This document shows positions 9,973 through 17,913 of a stretch of 64,000 bases of DNA, piece by piece. The position numbers and the translations under genes are program-made. Each line of letters starts with the position of its first letter. Position 1 is the stretch's first letter. Under the pieces are notes generated by a model. The model saw nothing but the letters and a program-made list of their open reading frames with translations. It ran no database searches and was not told the DNA's origin. Origin of the DNA: Hyphomicrobiales bacterium (GTDB lineage: Bacteria > Pseudomonadota > Alphaproteobacteria > Rhizobiales > Beijerinckiaceae); NCBI GenBank assembly GCA_027488155.1, contig JAIYCE010000037.1, forward strand, positions 51,740 to 115,739, given 5' to 3'.

Positions 9973-10586
9973 TTCGCCATTTCTTTCAACGCCAAACGGA
10001 TGAGCTGCGGCGAAGACGCCGTATCACCCGCCACACGAACAGCAGCTGCCACTGCCGCAGAGGCCTGCGCCTGCTGATAGCCCAAATTCATCAAGGCAGA
10101 GACAGCATCCGCTACAGGCACGGGTGCCGTTTTCTCCGCGACCGAATCCGACAGCTTGATGATGGCCGGATCGACACTGCCAAAAGCAGGCGCTTTGTCT
10201 TTCAGCTCTGTGACAATGCGTTGAGCGAGTTTGGGGCCAACGCCCGGCGCGCGCCCGATCATCGCCTTATCGCCGGTGCCAAGCGCGGTCGCGAGCGCGC
10301 CGGGCTCGAGCGCTGATAAAATCGCGAGCGCCACTTTCGCGCCTACGCCTTGCACGGTTTGCAATAGGCGAAACCATTCACGTTCCTGATCGGCACGAAA
10401 ACCGTAGAGGCGGATCAAATCCTCGCGCACATGCGTCTCGATGGACAACATAGCGGCTTCACCGACAGGCGGCAGCGCCGTCAGCGTCTTCGCGGAACAA
10501 TGCACAAGATAACCGACACCATGCACATCGAGGATGATGTGATCCTCACCATAGGAATCGATGGTGCCCTTGAGCTTGCCGATCAT
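9969..10586 (-). CDS. ruvA: Holliday junction DNA-binding protein RuvA
   Basis: 205 residues, the usual size. An N-terminal OB fold ([20 protein letters not shown]), central helix-hairpin-helix motifs ([13 protein letters not shown] and [13 protein letters not shown]), and a C-terminal domain contacting RuvB joined by a Pro/Ala-containing linker. The tetramer binds four-way junctions. It starts inside the stop of the PaiB-like gene (four-base overlap) and ends inside the start of ruvB. It is therefore coupled on both sides, including to a gene not normally part of this operon. Confidence 0.97.
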   Translation of the reverse strand: MIGKLKGTIDSYGEDHIILDVHGVGYLVHCSAKTLTALPPVGEAAMLSIETHVREDLIRLYGFRADQEREWFRLLQTVQGVGAKVALAILSALEPGALATALGTGDKAMIGRAPGVGPKLAQRIVTELKDKAPAFGSVDPAIIKLSDSVAEKTAPVPVADAVSALMNLGYQQAQASAAVAAAVRVAGDTASSPQLIRLALKEMAK

Positions 10587-11227
10587 GCGTCACTCTTCAA
10601 TGTCTGGGCAACGAGCGCCGCCATCACATCCGCAGAACCATCACCCAACGCTTGCAACCCTTCAACCACACCGCGGCGATCCGCTTCATTGCGGTTCTGA
10701 CTGGTTTTCCATTTGCCATTGAGTCCGGTGAGTTCAATCTCGATGCCGACAATCCCTTTAATCTGCGATGCAATGAAATCATCCGGCGCATCATCGACCG
10801 CCCAAGGTTCTGGCGCACCGCCTTCCATCATCGTCGTGACGGCACGAATTTGCTGCGCCAACCAATTCTTATCTTCAATCGCGCGCGCGATGCCGCGTGC
10901 TTGCACCATGGCGTAGTTCCAGGTTGGCACGACCTTGTGTGTCTCGCGCTTCGTCTCGTACCAGCCGGGGCGGATGTAATGGTCCGAGCCTTGAAAGACG
11001 ACGAGCGCTTCAAGCCCATCGCCGATCTCCTTCCATTGCCCGTTCGCCTTCGCCACATGGCAACGCAGAGTGCCATGGCGACCCGTGTCTGGGTCGTAGA
11101 GAAAGGGGATGGCATTCGCAATCACACCGCCAGCTCCGGCCGTAATCAAAAGCCCGAGCGGACAGGCACGCATCAGCGCGGCCATGGCGGCTTGATCATC
11201 TTCCTTGAAGGCGGGCGGCTGGTACAT
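10583..11227 (-). CDS. PaiB-family FMN-binding split-barrel protein
   Basis: 214 residues. It begins [11 protein letters not shown], as is typical for PaiB-type proteins, and keeps the family motifs HVAKANGQW, the [13 protein letters not shown] segment, and [10 protein letters not shown]. The fold is an FMN-binding split barrel. Family members have been called negative transcriptional regulators after Bacillus PaiB, but enzymatic roles are plausible. It lies between ruvC and ruvA and overlaps the ruvA start by four bases, so it must affect RuvAB expression by coupling at least. No DNA-binding helix-turn-helix is apparent. Confidence 0.88.
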   Translation of the reverse strand: MYQPPAFKEDDQAAMAALMRACPLGLLITAGAGGVIANAIPFLYDPDTGRHGTLRCHVAKANGQWKEIGDGLEALVVFQGSDHYIRPGWYETKRETHKVVPTWNYAMVQARGIARAIEDKNWLAQQIRAVTTMMEGGAPEPWAVDDAPDDFIASQIKGIVGIEIELTGLNGKWKTSQNRNEADRRGVVEGLQALGDGSADVMAALVAQTLKSDA

Positions 11228-11293
11228 CGGATCGGGCCAAACGAGAACGAAACGGGATCATAGAGCGGTGCCGCGAGATTCGGTAGCCGCTTC

Positions 11294-11803
11294 TTACCCT
11301 TTGGCGAGCAACCGTTCCCGCGCCAAGGCACCGCGATGCTGGGCATGGGTGAGCGCCACCGCCAAAGCATCAGCGGCATCGGGCGTCGCTGGATCGGCCT
11401 TGGGCAGAAGCACCTTCACCATCATGTGGATCTGGTCCTTTTCGGCATGGCCTGCGCCGACAATCGTCTTCTTCACGAGGTTGGGCGCATATTCATCGAC
11501 TTGGAGGCCCGCCACCGCGCAGGCCAGCATCGACACGCCGCGTGCATGGCCGAGTTTGAGCGTGGCGCGCGCATCCTTGTTAACGAAGGTTTCTTCAACC
11601 GCCGCTTCATCCGGCGTCCAAGCGCGGATCACTTCGGCGATGCCTTCATTTAATTGCTTGAGACGCTCGGCCAAAGAGGCCTTGGCATTGGAATGCACTG
11701 TGCCGCAGCCAAGGAACGAAAGACGTGTGCCCTCAGACGCGATCATGCCCCAGCCCGTATTGCGGAGCCCGGGATCTATGCCGAGGATGCGGATGATGGG
11801 CAT
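11294..11803 (-). CDS. ruvC: Holliday junction endonuclease RuvC
   Basis: 169 residues from the ATG at 11803 ([19 protein letters not shown]); an in-frame ATG at 11833 adds ten residues without family match. The RNase-H-like active site is visible: the first Asp in GIDPG (Asp10), a Glu in [10 protein letters not shown], and the C-terminal acidic pair in [13 protein letters not shown]. It cuts Holliday junctions symmetrically after RuvAB branch migration. It is upstream of the PaiB-like gene (66-base gap), and REP-like repeats lie between it and yebC. Confidence 0.96.
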   Translation of the reverse strand: MPIIRILGIDPGLRNTGWGMIASEGTRLSFLGCGTVHSNAKASLAERLKQLNEGIAEVIRAWTPDEAAVEETFVNKDARATLKLGHARGVSMLACAVAGLQVDEYAPNLVKKTIVGAGHAEKDQIHMMVKVLLPKADPATPDAADALAVALTHAQHRGALARERLLAKG

Positions 11804-11834
11804 GTTTTGAGTGTCCTTACGCGCCATAGTCAAT

Positions 11835-11871
11835 CGTCATTGCGAGGAGCGCAAGCGACGAAGCAATCCAT
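11835..11871 (+). repeat. REP-like palindromic repeat, copy A
   Basis: It starts CGTCATTGCGAGGAG and ends GCAATCCAT, with a short internal palindrome (GCGCAAGCG). The same ends recur in inverted orientation at 11964-12004 and again at 16989-17030. This type of short dispersed repeat is common between genes in Hyphomicrobiales. It lies just upstream of the ruvC start and may affect the ruvC leader. Confidence 0.75.
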
Positions 11872-11963
11872 CAGCGACTTACGCTCAAGACTGCATCCTG
11901 CCCTCATGGTTGGAGACGCGGCTTCGCAGCTCCTCACCATGAGCATTGCGGCGTGTGTCAGCC

Positions 11964-12004
11964 ATGGATTGCCGCGTCGGGCCCACGCCCTCCTCGCAAT
12001 GACG
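11964..12004 (-). repeat. REP-like palindromic repeat, copy B (inverted relative to copy A)
   Basis: Read on the minus strand it starts CGTCATTGCGAGGAG and ends GCAATCCAT, like copy A, but its central palindrome differs (GGGCGTGGGCCC). With copy A it forms an inverted pair about 90 bases apart, similar to a REPIN doublet. Both lie between yebC and ruvC. Confidence 0.75.
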
Positions 12005-12026
12005 CGTAAGGTTTACGCGCGAAGCG

Positions 12027-12770
12027 TTACCCCATCTTCGCCATCAGCGCGTCAGAAAATTCGGCGTTTGAATAGACGTTTTGGACGTCGTCATTGTCAT
12101 CGAGCGAATCGAGCAGCTTGAGGATTTTTTCTCCCGCTTCGTCGTCGACGGCGATTTGATTTTGTGCACGCCAAACAAGCGCCGCCTTTTTCGGCTCGCC
12201 GAATTTGGTTTCCAATTCCTTGGCGACATCGCGCAAAGCATCCATCGCCGTGACGATTTCGTGCCCATGTTCTGACGAAGACGCGTCATCCGCGCCCGCT
12301 TCGATCGCCGCTTCCATCATTGCGTCTTCTGTCGCCACCTTCGCGTCATATTCAATCACGCCGACGCGATCGAACATGAAAGACACCGCACCCGTTTCAG
12401 CGAGAGAGCCGCCTGCCTTCGTGAAGTAAGAGCGCACTTCCGAGGCGGTACGATTGCGATTATCGGTCAACGCTTCGATGATGACAGCGACACCACCCGG
12501 CGCATAGCCTTCGTAACGAATTTCTTCGTAGTTCTCGGAATCGCCGCCCAGCGCCTTCTTGATCGCGCGCTCGATATTGTCTTTCGGCATGTTTTCCGCG
12601 CGCGCAGCCTGAATGGCAGCACGCAAGCGCGGGTTCATATTCGGGTCGGGCAGGCCCATTTTTGCTGCGACTGTGATTTCGCGCGCAAGTTTCGAAAACA
12701 GCTTCGACCGCACGGCATCCTGACGGCCTTTGCGGTGCATGATGTTTTTAAACTGGGAATGGCCGGCCAT
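12027..12770 (-). CDS. yebC: YebC/PmpR-family regulatory protein
   Basis: 247 residues, full length. Typical start [19 protein letters not shown], then the conserved [18 protein letters not shown] and the central [22 protein letters not shown]. YebC proteins are DNA-binding in some bacteria; TACO1-like members also act on ribosomes during translation of difficult sequences such as polyproline. Its position just upstream of ruvC is the standard arrangement. A TaqI-like regulatory role of this copy cannot be judged from sequence. Confidence 0.95.
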   Translation of the reverse strand: MAGHSQFKNIMHRKGRQDAVRSKLFSKLAREITVAAKMGLPDPNMNPRLRAAIQAARAENMPKDNIERAIKKALGGDSENYEEIRYEGYAPGGVAVIIEALTDNRNRTASEVRSYFTKAGGSLAETGAVSFMFDRVGVIEYDAKVATEDAMMEAAIEAGADDASSSEHGHEIVTAMDALRDVAKELETKFGEPKKAALVWRAQNQIAVDDEAGEKILKLLDSLDDNDDVQNVYSNAEFSDALMAKMG

Positions 12771-12829
12771 GGGAACGTCCTCGAACAGGATCTTGGAAAA
12801 CTGGCGCGCTTATAGAGGGCGCGAGATGG

Positions 12830-13651
12830 TTACGTCCAGAACCCCGGCAAGGCGGGTTCAAGACACCCCCCAATCCGTACGGGTGCCACACGGATGGCAA
12901 GGCCGGTCCGGTCGTCGGTCTCGACGGCGAGACCCGACAAAGTCCCCTCGCCCGAAGCGGCCTCAAGCCGCGTCCCAGGCGTCTTCTCCAGAAAACGCCG
13001 GAGCGGCTCCTCTTTCGCCATGCCCAGCATGGAATCGTAATCCCCGCACATGCCGGCGTCGCTCATGTAAGCCGTGCCACCGGGCATGATCCGGTGATCG
13101 GATGTTGGCACATGGGTGTGTGTACCGATGACGAGGCTCGCGCGCCCATCGCAAAACACGCCCATGCCCTGCTTCTCGCTGGTTGCCTCGGCATGAACGT
13201 CAATGATGGCCGCATCGCAGACAACCCCCAACGGGCAGGCCTGTAATTCGCGGTCGACCGCCGCAAAGGGATCGTCGAGCGGATCCATGTAAAGCCGTCC
13301 CATCACATTGATGACCAGCACACGGCGTCCGCTCTCCGTCTCAATCAGGGCCGAGCCGCGCCCCGGCGTGCCGGGCGGATAATTGATGGGCCGGATTAAC
13401 CGGGGCTGGCGTTCGATGAAGACCAACGCCTCGCGCTGATCCCAAGAATGATTGCCGAGCGTGACCGCATCGGCCCCCGCTGCCAACAATTCATCGCAGA
13501 TCGCTTCGGTGATGCCGAAACCGCCGGCGGCATTCTCGCCATTGATAACGACGCAATCGAGCCGCCAGCTTTGCCGCAAACTGGGCAATTGCTCCGCCAC
13601 AACCTGTCGGCCCGGTCGGCCGACGACATCCCCGAGAAACAGAAGGCGCAT
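12830..13651 (-). CDS. ymdB: YmdB-family metallophosphoesterase (TIGR00282)
   Basis: 273 residues with the full metal-binding motif set: GDVVGRPGR, NGENAAGGFG, GNHSWDQRE, VHAEATSEKQ and GTHTHVPTSD. These coordinate a di-metal centre. Bacillus YmdB is a cyclic-nucleotide phosphodiesterase that affects biofilm and motility decisions. The alphaproteobacterial role is less clear. It usually neighbours yebC and 5-formyl-THF cyclo-ligase, as here, although a toxin-antitoxin pair now separates it from the latter. Confidence 0.93.
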   Translation of the reverse strand: MRLLFLGDVVGRPGRQVVAEQLPSLRQSWRLDCVVINGENAAGGFGITEAICDELLAAGADAVTLGNHSWDQREALVFIERQPRLIRPINYPPGTPGRGSALIETESGRRVLVINVMGRLYMDPLDDPFAAVDRELQACPLGVVCDAAIIDVHAEATSEKQGMGVFCDGRASLVIGTHTHVPTSDHRIMPGGTAYMSDAGMCGDYDSMLGMAKEEPLRRFLEKTPGTRLEAASGEGTLSGLAVETDDRTGLAIRVAPVRIGGCLEPALPGFWT

Positions 13652-13702
13652 GGAAGTCTCCTGCTCCCCTTCTAATCACGCCGGCGCAAAGCACCAAACA
13701 GA

Positions 13703-13730
13703 TTGACGTAATGATTTATTGTAGTAACAT
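13703..13730 (+). promoter_or_regulatory. Likely promoter of brnTA
   Basis: TTGACG (13703-13708), a 16-base spacer, then TAACAT (13725-13730), in a locally AT-rich stretch. Transcription should start around 13737, only a couple of bases before the brnT ATG at 13739, and no Shine-Dalgarno site precedes that ATG. The brnT message may thus be leaderless. BrnA antitoxins of this family repress their own promoters; an operator is expected here, but I see no perfect palindrome. Confidence 0.5.
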
Positions 13731-13738
13731 TTATTCTG

Positions 13739-14026
13739 ATGAGAGTGACGTATGACGGTTGCAAGCGTGCGTCCACTCTCGCTGAGCGAGGGCTTGATTT
13801 CGAGGACGCCACGCACGTTTTCGCGGGCCCGCACTGGACGGCGGAAGACCGCCGGTTTGCCCATGGCGAAACCCGTTTACAGACGGTTGGCTTCTTGGCG
13901 GAGCGGTTGGTCATGGTGGTTTGGCCTCCACGCGACGATGCATGCCACGTCATCAGCATGAGGAAATGCAATGAGCGCGAACAAAAAGCCTATCGGGAGC
14001 GATTTGCAAAAGGTCGACGCTCATAA
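13739..14026 (+). CDS. brnT: BrnT-family toxin of type II toxin-antitoxin system
   Basis: 95 residues matching BrnT: start MRVTYDGCKRASTLAERGLDF, then FEDATHVFAGPHWTAEDRRF, VGFLAERLVMVVWPPRDD, and the end motif ISMRKCNEREQKAY. BrnT is a RelE-like ribonuclease that arrests growth by cutting RNA. The ATG at 13739 lacks a ribosome-binding site. Its last 56 bases overlap the BrnA gene. The pair sits between ymdB and the 5-formyl-THF cyclo-ligase gene, which normally adjoin, so it was probably inserted there. Confidence 0.9.
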   Translation: MRVTYDGCKRASTLAERGLDFEDATHVFAGPHWTAEDRRFAHGETRLQTVGFLAERLVMVVWPPRDDACHVISMRKCNEREQKAYRERFAKGRRS

Positions 14027-14264
14027 AATTGCTCCGCATGAGTATGACGATGCGCCAGAGATTGATGCTGATTGGTTTGATCAGGCTGATGCCTATGAAG
14101 GACCGATCCTCAAACGGCGCGGCCGTCCAAAAAGCGAACGGCCAAAAGAGCTAACGACACTGCGCCTATCGCCCGATGTTCTCGACCATTTCCGTTCCGG
14201 CGGCGCTGGCTGGCAAACCCGTCTCAATGCTGCGCTTGAAGAATGGATCAAACAGAAGACCTGA
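13971..14264 (+). CDS. brnA: BrnA-family antitoxin
   Basis: 97 residues with the BrnA pattern: an acidic DAPEIDADWFDQADAYEG segment that binds the toxin, a basic RRGRPKSERPK linker, then a ribbon-helix-helix DNA-binding part (TTLRLSPDVLDHFRSGGAGW). BrnA neutralises BrnT and represses the operon. It overlaps brnT by 56 bases, a long overlap ensuring coupled synthesis. Its stop lies 17 bases inside the convergent cyclo-ligase gene, so the two 3' ends are antisense to each other. Confidence 0.9.
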   Translation: MSANKKPIGSDLQKVDAHKIAPHEYDDAPEIDADWFDQADAYEGPILKRRGRPKSERPKELTTLRLSPDVLDHFRSGGAGWQTRLNAALEEWIKQKT

Positions 14265-14829
14265 CCACGCCCTCTTCTGTCACTACGGCATCCAGCACCT
14301 GATCATGCGGCTCATTCGGAACCGCGGGGATCTCTTGTGCGGCAAAGCCAATGCCTATCTTCAGCGCCTGCTGGCATTGCGCCAAAGCGCGATCGTAATG
14401 GCCCGCGCCATAGCCGATCCGGTGGCAGCGCCGATCAAACGCGGCCAAGGGCACAATGAAGGCATCAGGCCTGACCGCTGGGGCGGTATTGAGAGGCTCA
14501 GACAAGCCGAACCGGCGCTTGGCGAGCGGATCACCTAAGGCCCAGAGGCGGAACGCGAGCCCATCCGGCGTCACGCAGGGCAGAGCGAGCTTGAAACCTT
14601 TTGCCGCCAAGGCCTGCATCAAAGGCCGCGGATCGACCTCGCTGCGCATGGGGAAAAACCCCGACACCACCGCCCCTGCAGACAGGGTGCGGAAGAGCGG
14701 CAGTCCCAGAGCCGCCGCCTGCGCTGACGCAACCGCCCGGAATACTGGATCAAGCCCATCGCGCAGGGCCAAGGCGCTGGCGCGCAAATCTGCTTTGACG
14801 TGTCGCAGGGCATCGGCGTCCTGTTTCAT
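14248..14829 (-). CDS. 5-formyltetrahydrofolate cyclo-ligase
   Basis: 193 residues from the ATG at 14829 (MKQDADALRHVKADLRASAL). An upstream in-frame extension is an artefact of the divergent prpE gene. Family motifs: FFPMRSEVDPRPLM, LALPCV, the PDAFIVPLAAFD stretch, and GYGAGHYDRAL near the C-terminus (the ATP/phosphate loop). It converts 5-formyl-THF to 5,10-methenyl-THF in the folate cycle. It is divergent from prpE. The 6S RNA and zapA often found near this gene are not here. Confidence 0.93.
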   Translation of the reverse strand: MKQDADALRHVKADLRASALALRDGLDPVFRAVASAQAAALGLPLFRTLSAGAVVSGFFPMRSEVDPRPLMQALAAKGFKLALPCVTPDGLAFRLWALGDPLAKRRFGLSEPLNTAPAVRPDAFIVPLAAFDRRCHRIGYGAGHYDRALAQCQQALKIGIGFAAQEIPAVPNEPHDQVLDAVVTEEGVVRSSV

Positions 14830-14922
14830 CCAAAGTCTCTCCTGACGGCTCAAGCCTGCAATGCTAGGACCGCGGCAGGTTGGCAAGCCTAGACGATGCC
14901 GCCTGCCAGGGGGAGGACCACA

Positions 14923-16836
14923 ATGAACGCCGCAAATGCAAGCCGCTATCCCGCCATTTACGCCGCCTGGCAGAAAGATCCGCAAGCCTTCTGGGCCGAA
15001 GCCGCCAAAGCGGTCGACTGGATAAAGCCGCCCGAGACAGTTTTCGATGCCACGCAAGGTGTCTATGGCCGCTGGTTCACGGGCGCTGAATGCAACACCT
15101 GCTGGAACGCTGTCGACCGCCATGTCGCAACGCGCGGCGATCAGGCAGCCATCATCTATGACAGCCCCGTCACCGGCACGAAAAGCAAAATCACCTACCG
15201 CGAATTGCGCGACGAAGTGGCGGCACTCGCCGCCGTCATCAAGGCGCAAGGCGTTGAGAAGGGCGACCGCGTCATCGTTTACATGCCCATGATTCCTGAG
15301 GCGGTCATCGCGATGCTCGCCTGCGCCCGCATTGGTGCGGTTCATTCAGTGGTCTTCGGCGGCTTTGCAGCCAAAGAATTAGCGACACGCATCGACGATG
15401 CAAAACCAAAAATGATTTTGACTGCATCCTGCGGCATCGAACCTGGCCGCATCGTGCAATACAAGCCGTTGCTCGACGAAGCGATTGAACTCTCAACATC
15501 GAAGCCCTCATCCGTGCTTCTGCTGCAACGCCCGCAAGCGCAAGCCAGCATGATCGCAAGCCGCGATCATGATTGGGCAGAATCGGTGAGCGCCGCGAAA
15601 GCCAAAGGCGAAGCGGCCGATTGCGTCGCCGTCGCAGCCACCGACCCGCTTTATGTGCTCTACACGTCAGGCACCACCGGTAAACCGAAAGGTGTCGTGC
15701 GCGACAATGGCGGCCACATGGTCTCTCTCTTGTGGTCGATGAAAAATCTCTACGGCGTCGAGCCTGGCGAAGTTTATTGGGCGGCGTCGGATGTGGGCTG
15801 GGTCGTCGGCCATTCCTACATTGTCTATGGCCCGCTGCTGCATGGGTGCACCACGATCGTCTATGAAGGCAAGCCTGTTGGCACGCCCGATCCCGGCGCG
15901 TTCTGGCGCATGATTTCGGAACACAATATCCGCACGCTCTTCACCGCGCCGACTGCTTTCCGCGCGATCAAGAAGGAAGATCCGAACGCGGAATATCTGA
16001 AGAAATACGATGTGAAATGTTTGCGCGCTTTGTTCCTCGCAGGTGAACGCGCCGATCCCGACACGGTGCAATGGGCCGAAAACATTCTGGGCGTCCCGGT
16101 GATCGACCATTGGTGGCAGACCGAAACCGGCTGGGCCATTGCAGGCAATCCGCTCGGGCTTGGTGCGCTGCCGATCAAGCACGGTTCGCCGACCGTGCCG
16201 ATGCCCGGCTATGACGTGCAGATCGTCGACGAAGGCGGCAAGCCCGTCGCTGCGGGCAAGATGGGCTCGATCGTGGTGAAATTACCGCTGCCTCCCGGCT
16301 GCTTGCCGACGCTCTGGCAACAGGATGATCGCTTTAAAGAATCCTATCTCGATGCATTCCCGGGCTTCTACAACACATCGGATGCAGGCTTTGTCGATGC
16401 GGATGGCTATCTCTTCATCATGGGCCGCACCGATGACATCATCAATGTCGCGGGCCATCGCCTCTCGACCGGGGGCATGGAAGAAGTGCTGGCATCGCAC
16501 CCAGACGTTGCCGAATGCGCCGTCATCGGCATCAAGGATGCGCTGAAGGGCGAACAGCCTTGCGGCTTCATCGTGCTGAAGGCTGGCGTTAATCGGCTGC
16601 CGACAGAGATCGAAAAAGAAATCGTTGCACTGGTGCGCGAAAAGATTGGCCCGGTCGCAGCGTTCAAAATTGCGATCACCGTCAACCGCTTGCCGAAGAC
16701 CCGCTCCGGCAAAATCCTGCGTGGTACGATGAAGAAAATCGCCGACCATGATGCATGGTCGATGCCCGCCACCATCGACGATCCAGCCGTGCTCGACGAA
16801 ATCGAAAATGCGCTGAAGCAGAAGGGCATTGCCTGA
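14923..16836 (+). CDS. prpE: Propionyl-CoA synthetase
   Basis: 637 residues from the ATG at 14923, which follows a strong GGGGGAGG site. It has the acyl-CoA synthetase architecture: the N-terminal ACAS domain, P-loop-like motif YTSGTTGKPKGVVRD, the WWQTETGW motif, the hinge region GRTDDIINVAGHRLSTG, and the C-terminal lysine motif RLPKTRSGKILRGTMKKI. The TGKPKGVVRDNGGH run and lack of the acetate-type insertion favour PrpE over Acs. It makes propionyl-CoA from propionate and ATP. No methylcitrate genes adjoin. An intrinsic terminator follows. Confidence 0.93.
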   Translation: MNAANASRYPAIYAAWQKDPQAFWAEAAKAVDWIKPPETVFDATQGVYGRWFTGAECNTCWNAVDRHVATRGDQAAIIYDSPVTGTKSKITYRELRDEVAALAAVIKAQGVEKGDRVIVYMPMIPEAVIAMLACARIGAVHSVVFGGFAAKELATRIDDAKPKMILTASCGIEPGRIVQYKPLLDEAIELSTSKPSSVLLLQRPQAQASMIASRDHDWAESVSAAKAKGEAADCVAVAATDPLYVLYTSGTTGKPKGVVRDNGGHMVSLLWSMKNLYGVEPGEVYWAASDVGWVVGHSYIVYGPLLHGCTTIVYEGKPVGTPDPGAFWRMISEHNIRTLFTAPTAFRAIKKEDPNAEYLKKYDVKCLRALFLAGERADPDTVQWAENILGVPVIDHWWQTETGWAIAGNPLGLGALPIKHGSPTVPMPGYDVQIVDEGGKPVAAGKMGSIVVKLPLPPGCLPTLWQQDDRFKESYLDAFPGFYNTSDAGFVDADGYLFIMGRTDDIINVAGHRLSTGGMEEVLASHPDVAECAVIGIKDALKGEQPCGFIVLKAGVNRLPTEIEKEIVALVREKIGPVAAFKIAITVNRLPKTRSGKILRGTMKKIADHDAWSMPATIDDPAVLDEIENALKQKGIA

Positions 16837-16863
16837 CCTGAAATCGCATCCGGGGGGATGGAG

Positions 16864-16891
16864 AAAGCGGGCCGCATGGCCCGCTTTTTTT
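16864..16891 (+). terminator. Intrinsic terminator after prpE
   Basis: A perfect 10-bp stem (AAAGCGGGCC / GGCCCGCTTT) with a GCAT loop and a seven-base T run, starting 27 bases after the prpE stop. It is a canonical rho-independent terminator. Confidence 0.9.
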
Positions 16892-16988
16892 GTGAGGATG
16901 GCGGGACGTCGAAGTTCTTTTTATTAGGTTCCTCGCAAAGGCGCGGGCGGCCATTCGGCCTTTGGGACTAGACGCAAAAACCACGATT

Positions 16989-17030
16989 CCTCATTGCGAG
17001 GAGGCCGCAAGGCCGACACGGCAATCCATG
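16989..17030 (+). repeat. REP-like palindromic repeat, copy C
   Basis: It shares the ends of copies A and B (TCATTGCGAGGAG and GCAATCCATG) around a different internal palindrome, GGCCGCAAGGCC. It marks the left edge of the unknown cassette that starts at 17092. The 255 bases between prpE and that cassette hold only the terminator and this repeat. Confidence 0.7.
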
Positions 17031-17091
17031 CCTGCACCCGTCGGATCGGACGGGTTGCGCTTTCATCCCTTTATGCTGGCATGGCGTCGCC

Positions 17092-17469
17092 TTGGGCTTT
17101 TACCTGCGAACTGGCGACGTGCCGCAGGAAGTGTTGCAATACAAAGCGCTCGCACTCGCGGGCCTTTACGCACGCAAATACCGCGAAGATCAGCCGCGCG
17201 TTCCCGCCGGCAACCCCGATGGCGGGCAATGGACGGCTGAAGGAGTGTCGCTGATTGGCGCGCAAAACCAACGGAAACCTTCCAAATTTATTCGTGTCGC
17301 TGGTGAAGTGATCGAAATTTGCATCGGGTCAGGTTTTTCTCACGACATTGACAAATATGGCAACAGCCGTGGTTGGACCATCACTTACGATTGCGCAGAT
17401 GGGTATAGCTTCACAGTCTTTTCTAAAAACCGCATTGGGTTGCGCCTTGATCCACGTAAAGGAAGTTGA
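17092..17469 (+). CDS. Unknown protein with VPAGNPDGGQWT motif; possible toxin-like
   Basis: 125 residues from a TTG start; the frame is open further upstream without a better start, so the true N-terminus is uncertain. Residues about 20-50 contain a helix (LQYKALALAGLYARKYRED) followed by RVPAGNPDGGQWT, a motif I recall from many uncharacterised alphaproteobacterial and phage-like proteins, where it precedes variable C-terminal domains. The C-terminal half (VIEICIGSGF to the end) is not recognised. The variable-tail layout and the two tiny genes downstream suggest a toxin with immunity partners, but this is inference. It is less GC-rich than its neighbours. Confidence 0.55.
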   Translation: MGFYLRTGDVPQEVLQYKALALAGLYARKYREDQPRVPAGNPDGGQWTAEGVSLIGAQNQRKPSKFIRVAGEVIEICIGSGFSHDIDKYGNSRGWTITYDCADGYSFTVFSKNRIGLRLDPRKGS

Positions 17470-17471
17470 CT

Positions 17472-17810
17472 ATGACCGATAACACATACACTCCGCCGGG
17501 CATTGTTTCGGTTTCAACGAAATTGGCCGATTATTTGGCCCATATTTACCACGGAATGGAGCGCAAATTCATTCCGATTATTTCCTATTATCATGAAAGG
17601 AAGCACCGGGAGAACAAGGACAGTCCATGGGTTGATGATGGGCCCGGATATTCTATTGGGCTCATGCCCGTCGAGGAAATGCCATCAGCCGATCTCATCG
17701 CATATAAAGATGCATTTTACGTGATCGATATTCCAGAGGAAATTTGGCAGAAATCTAACCAACGCCTCTTGGATTATGCAGATAGAGGGAATGAGATCAT
17801 TCTGACATGA
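17472..17810 (+). CDS. Hypothetical protein downstream of the VPAGNPDGGQWT protein
   Basis: 112 residues from the ATG at 17472, which has GGAAG upstream. It starts two bases after the preceding stop, so the two genes are surely co-transcribed. The protein is soluble, acidic-aromatic and without signal peptide or membrane helix; the segment SPWVDDGPGYSIGLMPVEEMP is distinctive, but I recognise no family. Position and size fit an immunity or accessory protein for the preceding gene. Base composition is AT-richer than the flanking housekeeping genes. Confidence 0.6.
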   Translation: MTDNTYTPPGIVSVSTKLADYLAHIYHGMERKFIPIISYYHERKHRENKDSPWVDDGPGYSIGLMPVEEMPSADLIAYKDAFYVIDIPEEIWQKSNQRLLDYADRGNEIILT

Positions 17811-17833
17811 AGATAAAGCTCGCATCGACAGCG

Positions 17834-17856
17834 CGTCATTACGAGGAAAGCAACAT
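17834..17856 (+). repeat. Possible degenerate REP-like copy D
   Basis: CGTCATTACGAGGAAAGCAA resembles the first half of copies A-C with several changes and lacks the GCAATCCAT end. It is in the same orientation as copy C and lies after the two cassette genes. It may be a decayed copy or chance similarity. Confidence 0.35.
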
Positions 17857-17913
17857 TACTTTTGCCTTCGATTGATGACGCGCACGATAACGAGCCTCAA
17901 AAGGGCATGCTCT

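Noticed and set aside
14830..15345. Long N-terminal extension of the cyclo-ligase frame
   Set aside because: It is antisense to prpE and matches no family. The conserved protein starts at the ATG at 14829.
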